Assembly (NCBI GenBank): GCA_027019085.1
Contig: JALUXG010000032.1
Coordinates: forward strand, 1 to 53,768
Source: Rhodanobacteraceae bacterium
GTDB lineage: Bacteria > Pseudomonadota > Gammaproteobacteria > Xanthomonadales > Rhodanobacteraceae
Direction of reading: 5' to 3'
Length of the DNA: 53,768 nucleotides
Each line of letters opens with the position of its first letter. Positions within the stretch are counted from its first letter, which is position 1. Under the pieces are notes generated by a model. That model was not told the origin of the DNA and did not search any database. It saw only the letters and a list, made by a program, of their open reading frames with translations. The translations under genes were made by a program, and so were the position numbers. Of this stretch, positions 44,201 to 50,751 are shown piece by piece.

Positions 44201-45839
44201 CCGTTTCAGTTCGGTGAATGCGGCGTTCACCAGCATCACCGGCTACAGCAACGACGAAGTTCGCGGGCGCGACACCTCCCTGCTCAACTGCATCCAGCAG
44301 CCGGACAGCATCTATGCGCACCTGAGAAGGGAATTGCAGGGCCAGGGCCACTGGCGCGGCGAACTCTGGCAGCGACGCAAGAACGGCAGCGATTTCCTGT
44401 GCTGGGTGGAGTTGCGCGAGGTCTGCAATGCCCACGGCCAGCGCACCCATTACGTCGCGGTCATGACCGACATCACCGACCGCAAGCGCGCCGAACAGGA
44501 ACTGCGATACCTGGCCAACTACGACATGCTCACGGGCCTGCCCAATCGCACCCTGCTCGGGGAACGTCTCGCCGATGCCATCCTGCGTGCCAGGCGCAAC
44601 GGACACCGCCTGGCCCTGCTCTACGTCGACCTGGACCGCTTCAAGCACGTCAATGATTCGATGGGTCACACCACCGGCGACCGCCTTCTGAAGGCCGCCG
44701 GCATACGCCTACGCCAGTGCGTGCGCGAACAGGACACGGTCGCCCGCGTCGGCGGCGATGAATTCACCGTGGTCCTGGAAGACATGGGCGGCCCCGGCGA
44801 GATCATCGGCATCGCACACAAGATCATCAATGCGTTCACCGAGTCCCTGGCCCTGGAGTCGCACCAGGAAATCCTGATCTCGCCCTCGATCGGGATATCC
44901 ATGTACCCCGATCACGGGCAGATTCCCAACGAACTGCTCAAGCACGCCGATACCGCGATGTACCAGGCGAAGGAACATGGCCGCAATACCTGGATGGTCT
45001 ACAACGAAGCCATGGATGCCGACGCCCACCTGCGGGCGACAATGGCCGGCGCGCTGCGCCGGGCACTGGAGCGCAACGAACTGTCGCTGGTGTACCAGCC
45101 GAAACTGACGCTGGACGACCATCGGGTGGTCGGGGTCGAGGCGCTGATCCGCTGGCACAACGAGGAATTGGGCAAGGTACCGCCCACGGTGTTCATTCCG
45201 CTGGCCGAGGAAACCGGGATGATCATGGACATCGGCCAGTTCGTGCTCGACCAGGCCTGCCGCGACCTGCGGGCATGGCGCGAACAGGGCCTGGAGAGCC
45301 TGACCATGGCCGTGAACCTGTCGATGGTCCAGTTGCAGCGCAGCGGTCTGGCCAAGCGTCTGCGCAACACCCTTTTGCAACATGGCCTGCCGGCGCAGCA
45401 CATCGAGCTGGAGCTGACCGAAAGCACGGTCATGGCCAATGTCGAGCAATCCATGCGTACCCTCGGCGAATTGCGCGAAATCGGCTTCCGGCTGGCGATC
45501 GACGATTTCGGCACCGGCTATTCCTCGCTGTCCTACCTCAAGCGCCTGCCCCTTACGGTGCTCAAGATCGACCAGGCATTCGTCGGCGACATCACCACCG
45601 ATCCGGACGATGAAGCCATCACCGCCACCATCATCGCCATGGCGCATTCACTGGGGCTGCAGGTGGTCGCGGAGGGTGTCGAGACGTCCGAGCAGGCCGC
45701 CTATCTGAAGGAACACGACTGCGACCTGATCCAGGGCAACTGGCTTTCACCACCGCTGACGGCGGACAAATGCCTGGCCTTCTGCCGCGACCGCGAGCGC
45801 CGTCGAAGGTTCGCCAAACGCACCCAGGATTCGCATTGA
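41229..45839 (+). CDS. Ligand-sensing hybrid: two beta-propellers, Y_Y_Y, TM, two PAS, GGDEF and EAL
   Basis: Encodes 1536 residues from ATGATG at 41229/41232. Order: N-terminal secretion signal or membrane anchor (about 33-50), at least nine two-component-regulator propeller repeats (for example GFMWIGTQGGLHRFDGY, GRIWLGLGGSGLHRYD, GRVWIGTSSGLSVYD; about 60-690), a Y_Y_Y domain (about 720-800), one membrane helix (about 802-827), two PAS domains (about 848-964 and 974-1087), GGDEF (about 1090-1260) and EAL (about 1275-1525). GGDEF at residue 1175 is intact with an inhibitory RxxD site (REQD) five residues before it. EAL (VEALIRW), ELTEST, DDFGTG, KIDQ and AEGVE are intact, so both synthesis and breakdown of c-di-GMP are possible. 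The periplasmic propeller suggests control by an external carbohydrate or similar ligand. Confidence 0.93.
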   Translation: MMSACLLAHVRQRKRSAAKPPTSVPTRLTSRLLAPMATVLGCLLSAASPAHVRNYYFEHIGPAQGLAQNTVGALLQGDQGFMWIGTQGGLHRFDGYHLQRFHHDADRSDSLPDNVISALASDGQGHLWVASKVGGLVLYDPQRDRVLPTHGLSRAHFDGITALSGGRGKRLLIADHTAIHALGPGKRPLRTLWRSDSAAPQAGTLLAQCGNRDMFYGLHGQQLVVIGRDAAHTHAVHIDRSDTRSLLCRSNGSLLLGTASGIYHLDPGSGVTSKIWPDKAETMKAGAIDALVEDHDRRIWAAVESVGLLGLDPDEQHPKLLQPQSGMPGSLPDITIRKLYVDRSGLVWTGGVTRGASYFNPDGAPFRFISDTQAGNNRFASNNVRALYEDDSGRIWLGLGGSGLHRYDPTTDNFDSLTPLLRKALSVQPATPISVFALARDGHRFWLATDRGPLTLDPSRKIARYTDSALASRPVRSLLRTRDGKLWLGMYDGGGVYVYGNGKRIAHLQHVPGKLQSLAAGIVVALAQDPQGRVWIGTSSGLSVYDPASGSMRTFHEQAGNNDSLSSHVVMSLLVDHAGQLWVGTQSGLDRLISLDASGAHFNRITSRNGLPDDTIYCMREDAAHNLWLSTNRGVVRLNPVSGKIMAFTVQDGLQGMEYNSNACLRTRRGNLIFGGVNGFDEVDPARIRPSSFMPQVAFTGIHVSADEIPVLAENGRIAMRESSRSIRFDYAAMDFTSPRQNRFRHRLTGFDRHWIDDGNRHSATYTNLPAGHYQFEVQGSNHSGLFSTHVLHLDVTVIPPWWATRMMYMVYALLAILLLLALYAAWRARRIHERKHQEQLREREGRLSMALWGSGDAFWDLHLHENRLYRMGADQLLGEGSASDIDFDDWCNYVIHPDDLELVRQALSRCLEGDADHFEAAYRLKNAKGEWIWVLGRGKIVGRDAHGKPSRISGTARDITRVRSEDRERRIATEVIRSMSEAVAVCDLDFRFSSVNAAFTSITGYSNDEVRGRDTSLLNCIQQPDSIYAHLRRELQGQGHWRGELWQRRKNGSDFLCWVELREVCNAHGQRTHYVAVMTDITDRKRAEQELRYLANYDMLTGLPNRTLLGERLADAILRARRNGHRLALLYVDLDRFKHVNDSMGHTTGDRLLKAAGIRLRQCVREQDTVARVGGDEFTVVLEDMGGPGEIIGIAHKIINAFTESLALESHQEILISPSIGISMYPDHGQIPNELLKHADTAMYQAKEHGRNTWMVYNEAMDADAHLRATMAGALRRALERNELSLVYQPKLTLDDHRVVGVEALIRWHNEELGKVPPTVFIPLAEETGMIMDIGQFVLDQACRDLRAWREQGLESLTMAVNLSMVQLQRSGLAKRLRNTLLQHGLPAQHIELELTESTVMANVEQSMRTLGELREIGFRLAIDDFGTGYSSLSYLKRLPLTVLKIDQAFVGDITTDPDDEAITATIIAMAHSLGLQVVAEGVETSEQAAYLKEHDCDLIQGNWLSPPLTADKCLAFCRDRERRRRFAKRTQDSH

Positions 45840-45915
45840 GAATGCACAGGACTTGCGCCACACCCCTGCTTGATGCGAAAAAGCAGGTTGTGACCGCTCG
45901 TTTGCACGAACCCGT

Positions 45916-46140
45916 ATGAACGAATCCGATCCCCTGAAAAACGAACTCGCCGCGTTGTCGGAGACCCTCGACCAGTTGCTCAAGACCGTGCAGCGCATGG
46001 ACGAGGAAAACCGCAGCCTGCGACACAGCCAGGAACAACTGGCCACCGAGCGTGCGGGCCTGCTGGCCCGCAACGAGCAGGCGCGCAGCCGTGTCGAAGC
46101 CATGATCCAGCGACTGAAATCGCTGGAAAACCAGGGCTGA
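45916..46140 (+). CDS. ZapB-like coiled-coil protein (TIGR02449 family)
   Basis: Encodes 74 residues, almost entirely one coiled coil with heptad leucines (LKNELAALSETLDQLLKTVQ, then ENRSLRHSQEQLATERAGLL). Short coiled-coil genes of this type lie immediately before zapA in many gammaproteobacteria and are regarded as ZapB-like division factors. It lies 31 bp before zapA on the same strand. Confidence 0.85.
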   Translation: MNESDPLKNELAALSETLDQLLKTVQRMDEENRSLRHSQEQLATERAGLLARNEQARSRVEAMIQRLKSLENQG

Positions 46141-46171
46141 CCTCCGGTCGCCCGAACGAAAAAGGCATCCC

Positions 46172-46477
46172 ATGTCCGAGCCGATCACGATCCGACTCAA
46201 CGACCGCGAATTCCTGGTCGCATGCGAGCCGGAAGAGCGCGCAGGACTACTGGCCGCCGCCAGCTACCTCGACACCAAGATGCGTGAATTGCGCGCCAAC
46301 GCGCACAGCCCCGGTTTCGATCGCCTTGCCGTTCTGACCGCGCTCAGCATCGCCCATGAGTTGCTGGAGATCCGCCAGCGTCACGAATCGGAACAACGCG
46401 TGTTCGGCGAAGGCATCGAGAACCTGCGCCGCAAGCTGGCGAGCGCGCTCGAGCGCGCCAATATGCCCCATACCTGA
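46172..46477 (+). CDS. zapA: Cell division protein ZapA
   Basis: Encodes 101 residues. The N-terminal beta-strands (ITIRLNDREFLVACEPEER) and the helix with AASYLDTKMRELRANA and LTALSIAHELLE match ZapA, which cross-links FtsZ filaments at the division ring. The zapA-ssrS-fau order is strongly conserved in gammaproteobacteria and supports the call. Confidence 0.95.
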   Translation: MSEPITIRLNDREFLVACEPEERAGLLAAASYLDTKMRELRANAHSPGFDRLAVLTALSIAHELLEIRQRHESEQRVFGEGIENLRRKLASALERANMPHT

Positions 46478-46521
46478 CCGGCACCATACCGTGGTCCACT
46501 CGACAACTTGGCGTAAACGGA

Positions 46522-46550
46522 TGCAAGAACCGCTGCCGGCGAGGTAGAAT
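46522..46550 (+). promoter_or_regulatory. Promoter of the 6S RNA gene
   Basis: TAGAAT at 46545-46550 is a good -10 placed 7-8 bases before the predicted 5' end of 6S RNA. The -35 (TGCAAG at 46522-46527, 17-bp spacer) is weak. Confidence 0.5.
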
Positions 46551-46557
46551 GTCCGTC

Positions 46558-46752
46558 AAGGTGTTCCCTGCGGTGTACGACAGCGTCTCGTTCCATTTGC
46601 CTTGTTCCTAACGTCCGACCCGGGTCGGCCACTCCGTGACCGGTGAGCATGTCCGTCACGTACGGAAAGCCTGAAGCGTCACGTACGCCCACCCACCTGA
46701 TCCTCCCGGATCAAGGTCGTTCGATGCGCATCGGCACGGTGGAGAACACCTC
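46558..46752 (+). ncRNA. ssrS: 6S RNA
   Basis: About 195 bases between zapA and fau. The ends form the closing stem: AGGTGTTC at 46559-46566 pairs with GAACACCT at 46744-46751. The interior has the conserved blocks seen in E. coli 6S RNA, including CCGGTGAGCATG near 46640-46651 and GAAGCC-type sequence after it, flanking the large central bubble that imitates an open promoter. 6S RNA binds the sigma-70 RNA polymerase holoenzyme in stationary phase. The position upstream of fau is conserved. Confidence 0.88.
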
Positions 46753-46842
46753 CCCATTCTTTTCCGCGGCACCGTGGATGCCCATGTCCAACCTGCATCG
46801 CGGCCGCATCCTGAGGTCGCCCGGAGCCTGCCCTTGAACCAC

Positions 46843-47442
46843 ATGCAGGAAGCGCGCGACAAGCTGCGGGAACAGATGACCCTTCGCCGGCGTGCCCTGG
46901 ACCCGGCGACGCGCATGAGTGCCGCCCAGGGACTGCGGCGGAACCTGGAAACGCTGGACGCATTCACCACGGCCCCGAGGATCGCCGCGTACTGGGCCTG
47001 CCATGGCGAACTGCCGCTCAACCTCGTGCTTGCTGCAGCAGCCATGCGCGAACAGCACATCTTCCTGCCCCGGATCGAGGGCCCGCGCCAGATGCTCTTT
47101 GCGCCATGGAAACTGGGCGATCCGGTCGAGCCTAACCGCTACGGCATCCCCGAACCTGTGCGTGCGCCGGACACCCAGCCGCCCGCGGCCATGGACGTGG
47201 TGCTGGTGCCTCTGCTGGCCTTCGATCCGCGGGGCCACCGGCTCGGCCATGGGGGCGGATACTACGATGCCAGTTTCGCCTTCCTGCGGGATGCACCGCG
47301 TCCCTCGCGCCCGTTGCTGATCGGCGTCGGCTATGGGTTTCAGGGCGTAGACGAACTCGAACCGGCCGCATGGGATGTGCGCCTAGATTACATCGCCACC
47401 GACCGGACCCTGATCAACTGCAACCCCCAGGACGAACCATGA
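46843..47442 (+). CDS. fau: 5-formyltetrahydrofolate cyclo-ligase
   Basis: Encodes 199 residues from the ATG at 46843 (MQEARDKLREQM); in-frame codons further up overlap the 6S RNA region. The ATP/substrate site GHRLGHGGGYYDASF (near residue 145) is the family signature, and IAAYWACHGELPLN and VLVPLLAFDPRG also fit. It converts 5-formyl-THF to 5,10-methenyl-THF. Also known as ygfA; conserved downstream of ssrS. The stop overlaps the next start (ATGA). Confidence 0.95.
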   Translation: MQEARDKLREQMTLRRRALDPATRMSAAQGLRRNLETLDAFTTAPRIAAYWACHGELPLNLVLAAAAMREQHIFLPRIEGPRQMLFAPWKLGDPVEPNRYGIPEPVRAPDTQPPAAMDVVLVPLLAFDPRGHRLGHGGGYYDASFAFLRDAPRPSRPLLIGVGYGFQGVDELEPAAWDVRLDYIATDRTLINCNPQDEP

Positions 47443-47909
47443 TGCAGTACTGGTTGATGAAATCCGAACCCGAAACGTTCTCGATCGACGATCTCGAGCG
47501 CAAGGGCACCGAGCCCTGGGACGGGGTACGCAATTACCAGGCGCGCAACTTCATGCGCGACGGCATGCGGGTGGGCGACAAGGTGTTCTTCTACCACTCC
47601 AACTGCGAAGTGCCGGGTATCGTCGGTATCGCCAAGGTGGCCAGTGAAGCGTACCCCGACCCCACCCAGTTTGACCCCGACAACGCCCATTTCGACCCCG
47701 CAAGCACACGGGCCCAGCCACGCTGGATGCTGGTCGATATCGCTTTCGAACGTCGACTGGCACGCACCATCAGCCTGGCCGAACTCAAGCAGGATCCCGC
47801 GCTTGCCGACTTTGCGCTGGTTCGCAAGGGCAACCGCCTGTCGGTGATGCCGGTCGAGACGGCGGTCTGGAAACATATTCTCGGCCTGGAAAAGACCGGG
47901 CGGGGCTGA
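47439..47909 (+). CDS. EVE domain protein
   Basis: Encodes 156 residues, one EVE (PUA-like) domain: [18 protein letters not shown] at the start, [35 protein letters not shown], and [12 protein letters not shown]. The aromatic cage formed by these segments suggests binding of a modified base in nucleic acid, as in human THYN1. Coupled to fau by a 4-bp overlap. The exact ligand is unknown. Confidence 0.93.
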   Translation: MMQYWLMKSEPETFSIDDLERKGTEPWDGVRNYQARNFMRDGMRVGDKVFFYHSNCEVPGIVGIAKVASEAYPDPTQFDPDNAHFDPASTRAQPRWMLVDIAFERRLARTISLAELKQDPALADFALVRKGNRLSVMPVETAVWKHILGLEKTGRG

Positions 47910-48024
47910 AGCCGAATCTGCGCGCCATGCATCGACGCGACCGTGCATGACCGTTGTGCGCCAACCGGCGTATCGGGTGCGCTATCCTCGGCAACCATGT
48001 CCCCATGCACGAGTCCATGCCAAT

Positions 48025-48666
48025 ATGACCCGGAACGATGAAAAGCGCCAGGCCGCCGAAGCTGCCCTCGCCTATGTGGACGATGACAGCATCGTCGGCG
48101 TCGGCACCGGATCCACCGTCGCGTACTTCATCGAGGCGCTGGCCGGCATGCGCCGGCGCATCCGCGGCGCGGTCTCCAGTTCGGAACAATCGACCCAACT
48201 GCTGAAAAAACACGGCATCGAGGTCATGGACCTCAACGCCGTCGGCCCGCTCGAACTGTATGTGGACGGCGCCGACGAGTGCGACCCCCACAAACGCCTG
48301 ATCAAGGGGGGCGGCGCGGCGCTCACCCGCGAAAAGATCGTCGCGGCTGCTTCGCGTCGCTTCGTGTGCATCATCGATGCCAGCAAGCAGGTTGACCTGC
48401 TGGGCAGCTTTCCGCTGCCGATCGAGGTGATCCCGATGGCGCGCAGCCATGTCGGAAGGCAGATCAGCAAGCTTGGCGGGCATCCTGTCTGGCGCGACGG
48501 CACCGTGACCGACAACGGCAACTGGATCATCGACGTGCATGGCCTCAGGATCATCGACCCGCCCGCACTGGAGACCGAACTCAACCAGATCGCCGGCGTG
48601 GTGACCGTGGGGTTGTTCGCACACCGCAAGGCCGATGTGGTGCTGGTAGGCAATCGCACGCTCTGA
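48025..48666 (+). CDS. rpiA: Ribose-5-phosphate isomerase A
   Basis: Encodes 213 residues from the ATG at 48025, the start that aligns with E. coli RpiA. Signatures: [37 protein letters not shown] with the catalytic Asp, [13 protein letters not shown] with catalytic Glu and Lys, and [14 protein letters not shown]. It interconverts ribose-5-phosphate and ribulose-5-phosphate in the pentose phosphate pathway. Confidence 0.96.
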   Translation: MTRNDEKRQAAEAALAYVDDDSIVGVGTGSTVAYFIEALAGMRRRIRGAVSSSEQSTQLLKKHGIEVMDLNAVGPLELYVDGADECDPHKRLIKGGGAALTREKIVAAASRRFVCIIDASKQVDLLGSFPLPIEVIPMARSHVGRQISKLGGHPVWRDGTVTDNGNWIIDVHGLRIIDPPALETELNQIAGVVTVGLFAHRKADVVLVGNRTL

Positions 48667-48735
48667 CGCGCTGTCGCGCCTTGTCAGCCCAGCACCGATC
48701 CGGCAATCTGCATCGCATCCCGCCCGGTGTCGTCT

Positions 48736-50355
48736 TCACCCGGGCAGGCGGGCAAACAGTGCACCGTAACCGGGCAGGTGCAGGCGCCCGGCAGACAGTT
48801 CGCCCTGCAGCAGATGGTCGGCTTCGATGCGCTCGGCGCGGGCATCGATCGGCAGCGGAAGGTCGACAGATTCGGCTGAAAGGTTGAAACAGACCAGCAG
48901 GGTTTCCCCATCGAAGCTGCGCGTGAAGGCCAGCAGAGGTTCTGCGGTTTCCAGCATGCGGATGTCGCCCCAGCGCAGCGCCGGCTGCGTGCGTCGCCAG
49001 GCCATGAAGGCGCGAAAGCCATGCAGGCTCGAACGCGGATCAGCTTCCTGCCGGCTGACTGCGACGTCGCTGTGCTCGGCAGGCACCGGCAGCCAGGGCT
49101 GCACGGTGCTGAACCCGGCAAACGGCAGCTCGTTCCAGGGCATCGGCGTGCGGCAGCCGTCCCGGCCCTTGAAATTCGGCCAGAAGGCGATGCCGTACGG
49201 ATCCTGCAGCAGTTCGTAAGGCACATCCGCCTCGGTTAAACCCAGTTCCTCGCCCTGGTAGACGCAAACCGAACCGCGCAACGAACACACCATGGCAGTC
49301 AGCTGGTTGGCAAGGAAAGGCGGCGCATTCTGCCCGCCCCATCGGGTCACCACACGCTCGACATCATGATTGGATATCGCCCAGCAGGGCCATCCATCGG
49401 GCATGTGCGCCTGCAGATTGTTGACGGTCCTGCGGATGTGTCCGGCGCTGAAATCCTCGGTCAGCAACTCGAAGCTGTAGCCCATGTGCAGGCGCCGCCC
49501 CGAGGTGTATTCACCCAGGGTCGCCAGGGAATCCTCCGAGGAGATTTCCCCCAATGCGGTGGAGCCGGCATAGTGGTCCATCAGGGCACGCAGGCGTTCC
49601 AGGAAGGCCAGGTTCTCCGGCTGGGTGTTGTTGTAATGGTGATACTGGAAAGCATAGGGATTGTCGGGGCGAAATCCCCGGCCAACCCGCTCGCTGACCG
49701 GCTTGGCCGGATTGTCGCGCAACCGGGCGTCGTGGTAGCAGAAGTTGATCGAATCGAGCCGGAATCCATCCACACCCCGGTCGAGCCAGAATTGCACGTT
49801 GTCCAGAACCGCATCGCGCACGGCAGGGTTGTGGAAGTTGAGATCCGGCTGGTCGGACAGGAAATTGTGCAGGTAGTACTGGCAGCGTCGCGGCTCCCAG
49901 CGCCATGCGGGACCGCCGAAAATCGACATCCAGTTGTTGGGAGCGGTGCCGTCCGGCCGGGCATCGGCCCACACGTACCAGTCCGCTTTCGGGTTGTCGC
50001 GGCTGGCGCGACTTTCCTGGAACCAGGGATGCGCGATCGAGGTGTGACTGAGCACCTGGTCGATCATCACTTTCAGGCCGCGCCGGTGCGCCTCGGCCAG
50101 CAGGCGGTCGAAGTCTTCCAGCGTGCCGAACAGCGGGTCGACATTGCGAAAATCGGCGATGTCGTAGCCGAAATCGGCCATCGGCGAGGTGAAGAACGGC
50201 GCCACCCAGATGGCATCGACACCGAGACTGGCCACGTAGTCCAGTCGCTCGACGATACCCGGCAGGTCGCCTACGCCATCGGCATTGGTGTCGAGAAAGC
50301 TGCGTGGATAAATCTGGTAGATGACGGCTCCGCGCCACCATGGAATCTCGTTCAT
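48736..50355 (-). CDS. Alpha-glucosidase, glycoside hydrolase family 13
   Basis: Encodes 539 residues from the ATG at 50355 (MNEIPWWRGAVIYQIYPRSF), which has GGGGAG six bases ahead. Clan GH-H signatures: FFTSPMADFGYDIADF, the nucleophile Asp in DGFRLDSINF, acid/base Glu in ALGEISSED, and SNHDVERV with the transition-state His-Asp. The sequence is close in pattern to the cytoplasmic/periplasmic alpha-glucosidases of Xanthomonas (GH13 subfamily 23). No signal peptide is visible. It is divergent from a TonB-dependent receptor and shares a control region with it, forming a small alpha-glucoside (maltose, maltodextrin or sucrose-type) utilisation unit. Confidence 0.94.
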   Translation of the reverse strand: MNEIPWWRGAVIYQIYPRSFLDTNADGVGDLPGIVERLDYVASLGVDAIWVAPFFTSPMADFGYDIADFRNVDPLFGTLEDFDRLLAEAHRRGLKVMIDQVLSHTSIAHPWFQESRASRDNPKADWYVWADARPDGTAPNNWMSIFGGPAWRWEPRRCQYYLHNFLSDQPDLNFHNPAVRDAVLDNVQFWLDRGVDGFRLDSINFCYHDARLRDNPAKPVSERVGRGFRPDNPYAFQYHHYNNTQPENLAFLERLRALMDHYAGSTALGEISSEDSLATLGEYTSGRRLHMGYSFELLTEDFSAGHIRRTVNNLQAHMPDGWPCWAISNHDVERVVTRWGGQNAPPFLANQLTAMVCSLRGSVCVYQGEELGLTEADVPYELLQDPYGIAFWPNFKGRDGCRTPMPWNELPFAGFSTVQPWLPVPAEHSDVAVSRQEADPRSSLHGFRAFMAWRRTQPALRWGDIRMLETAEPLLAFTRSFDGETLLVCFNLSAESVDLPLPIDARAERIEADHLLQGELSAGRLHLPGYGALFARLPG

Positions 50356-50451
50356 GAAGCTCCCCGATCGCTGGCTGCACACCTGCACTTCACAGCCAGG
50401 CAGCATTTCGGGACCAAGCTTAACCGCGGAGCCTCCTCGGGGCCGATGGGT

Positions 50452-50467
50452 GTGCATACGTATTCAT
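50452..50467 (-). promoter_or_regulatory. LacI-family-type operator, glucosidase-proximal copy
   Basis: GTGCATACGTATTCAT, nearly palindromic around the central ACGT. It lies about 97 bp ahead of the glucosidase ATG. The even-spaced CG-centred palindrome is typical of LacI-family sugar regulators; the regulator gene is not in the window. Confidence 0.65.
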
Positions 50468-50583
50468 GTTGAGGCGCATGAGTTCACGAACCCACTGCGA
50501 TGCATGCACAAACCCGGCAAAACCGTAGCCTTGGCGGCGCCTCGGAGGCCCGGATGCAGGCGGCTGCGTGCCTGCACACGATA

Positions 50584-50599
50584 ATGAATACGTATGCAC
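50584..50599 (+). promoter_or_regulatory. LacI-family-type operator, receptor-proximal copy
   Basis: ATGAATACGTATGCAC, the exact reverse complement of the copy at 50452-50467. Centre-to-centre distance is 132 bp. It overlaps a possible -10 (GATAAT at 50580-50585) for the TonB receptor, suggesting repression by promoter blocking. Confidence 0.65.
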
Positions 50600-50751
50600 G
50601 AACCGCCGATTTCTCCGGAAGCAGGGATAACATCAAGAAAATGTTACGCGGCAGTGACGAGCGCGGACATTTTTCTGGTCAGCGCAGCCTGTGAGCAACG
50701 CTGGCATCCACAGGTTCCTGACAACACGATCCATTCGGGGAGGCAAACACG

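Larger units (their letters stand above)
50356..50751. promoter_or_regulatory. Divergent control region of the alpha-glucosidase and TonB receptor
   Basis: These 396 bases carry no gene. They hold two inverted copies of a 16-bp operator-like palindrome (50452-50467 and 50584-50599). The receptor ATG at 50752 is preceded by GGGGAGG (about 50736-50743), and the glucosidase ATG by GGGGAG. A GATAAT at 50580-50585 abuts the second operator and could be a -10, without a clear -35. Confidence 0.7.

Noticed and set aside
50543-50554. GGAGGCCCGGA in the glucosidase/receptor control region, similar to the REP-like repeat
   Set aside because: Only 11 bases match and the GGCCC-GGAA-GGGCC hairpin is missing; probably chance in GC-rich DNA.
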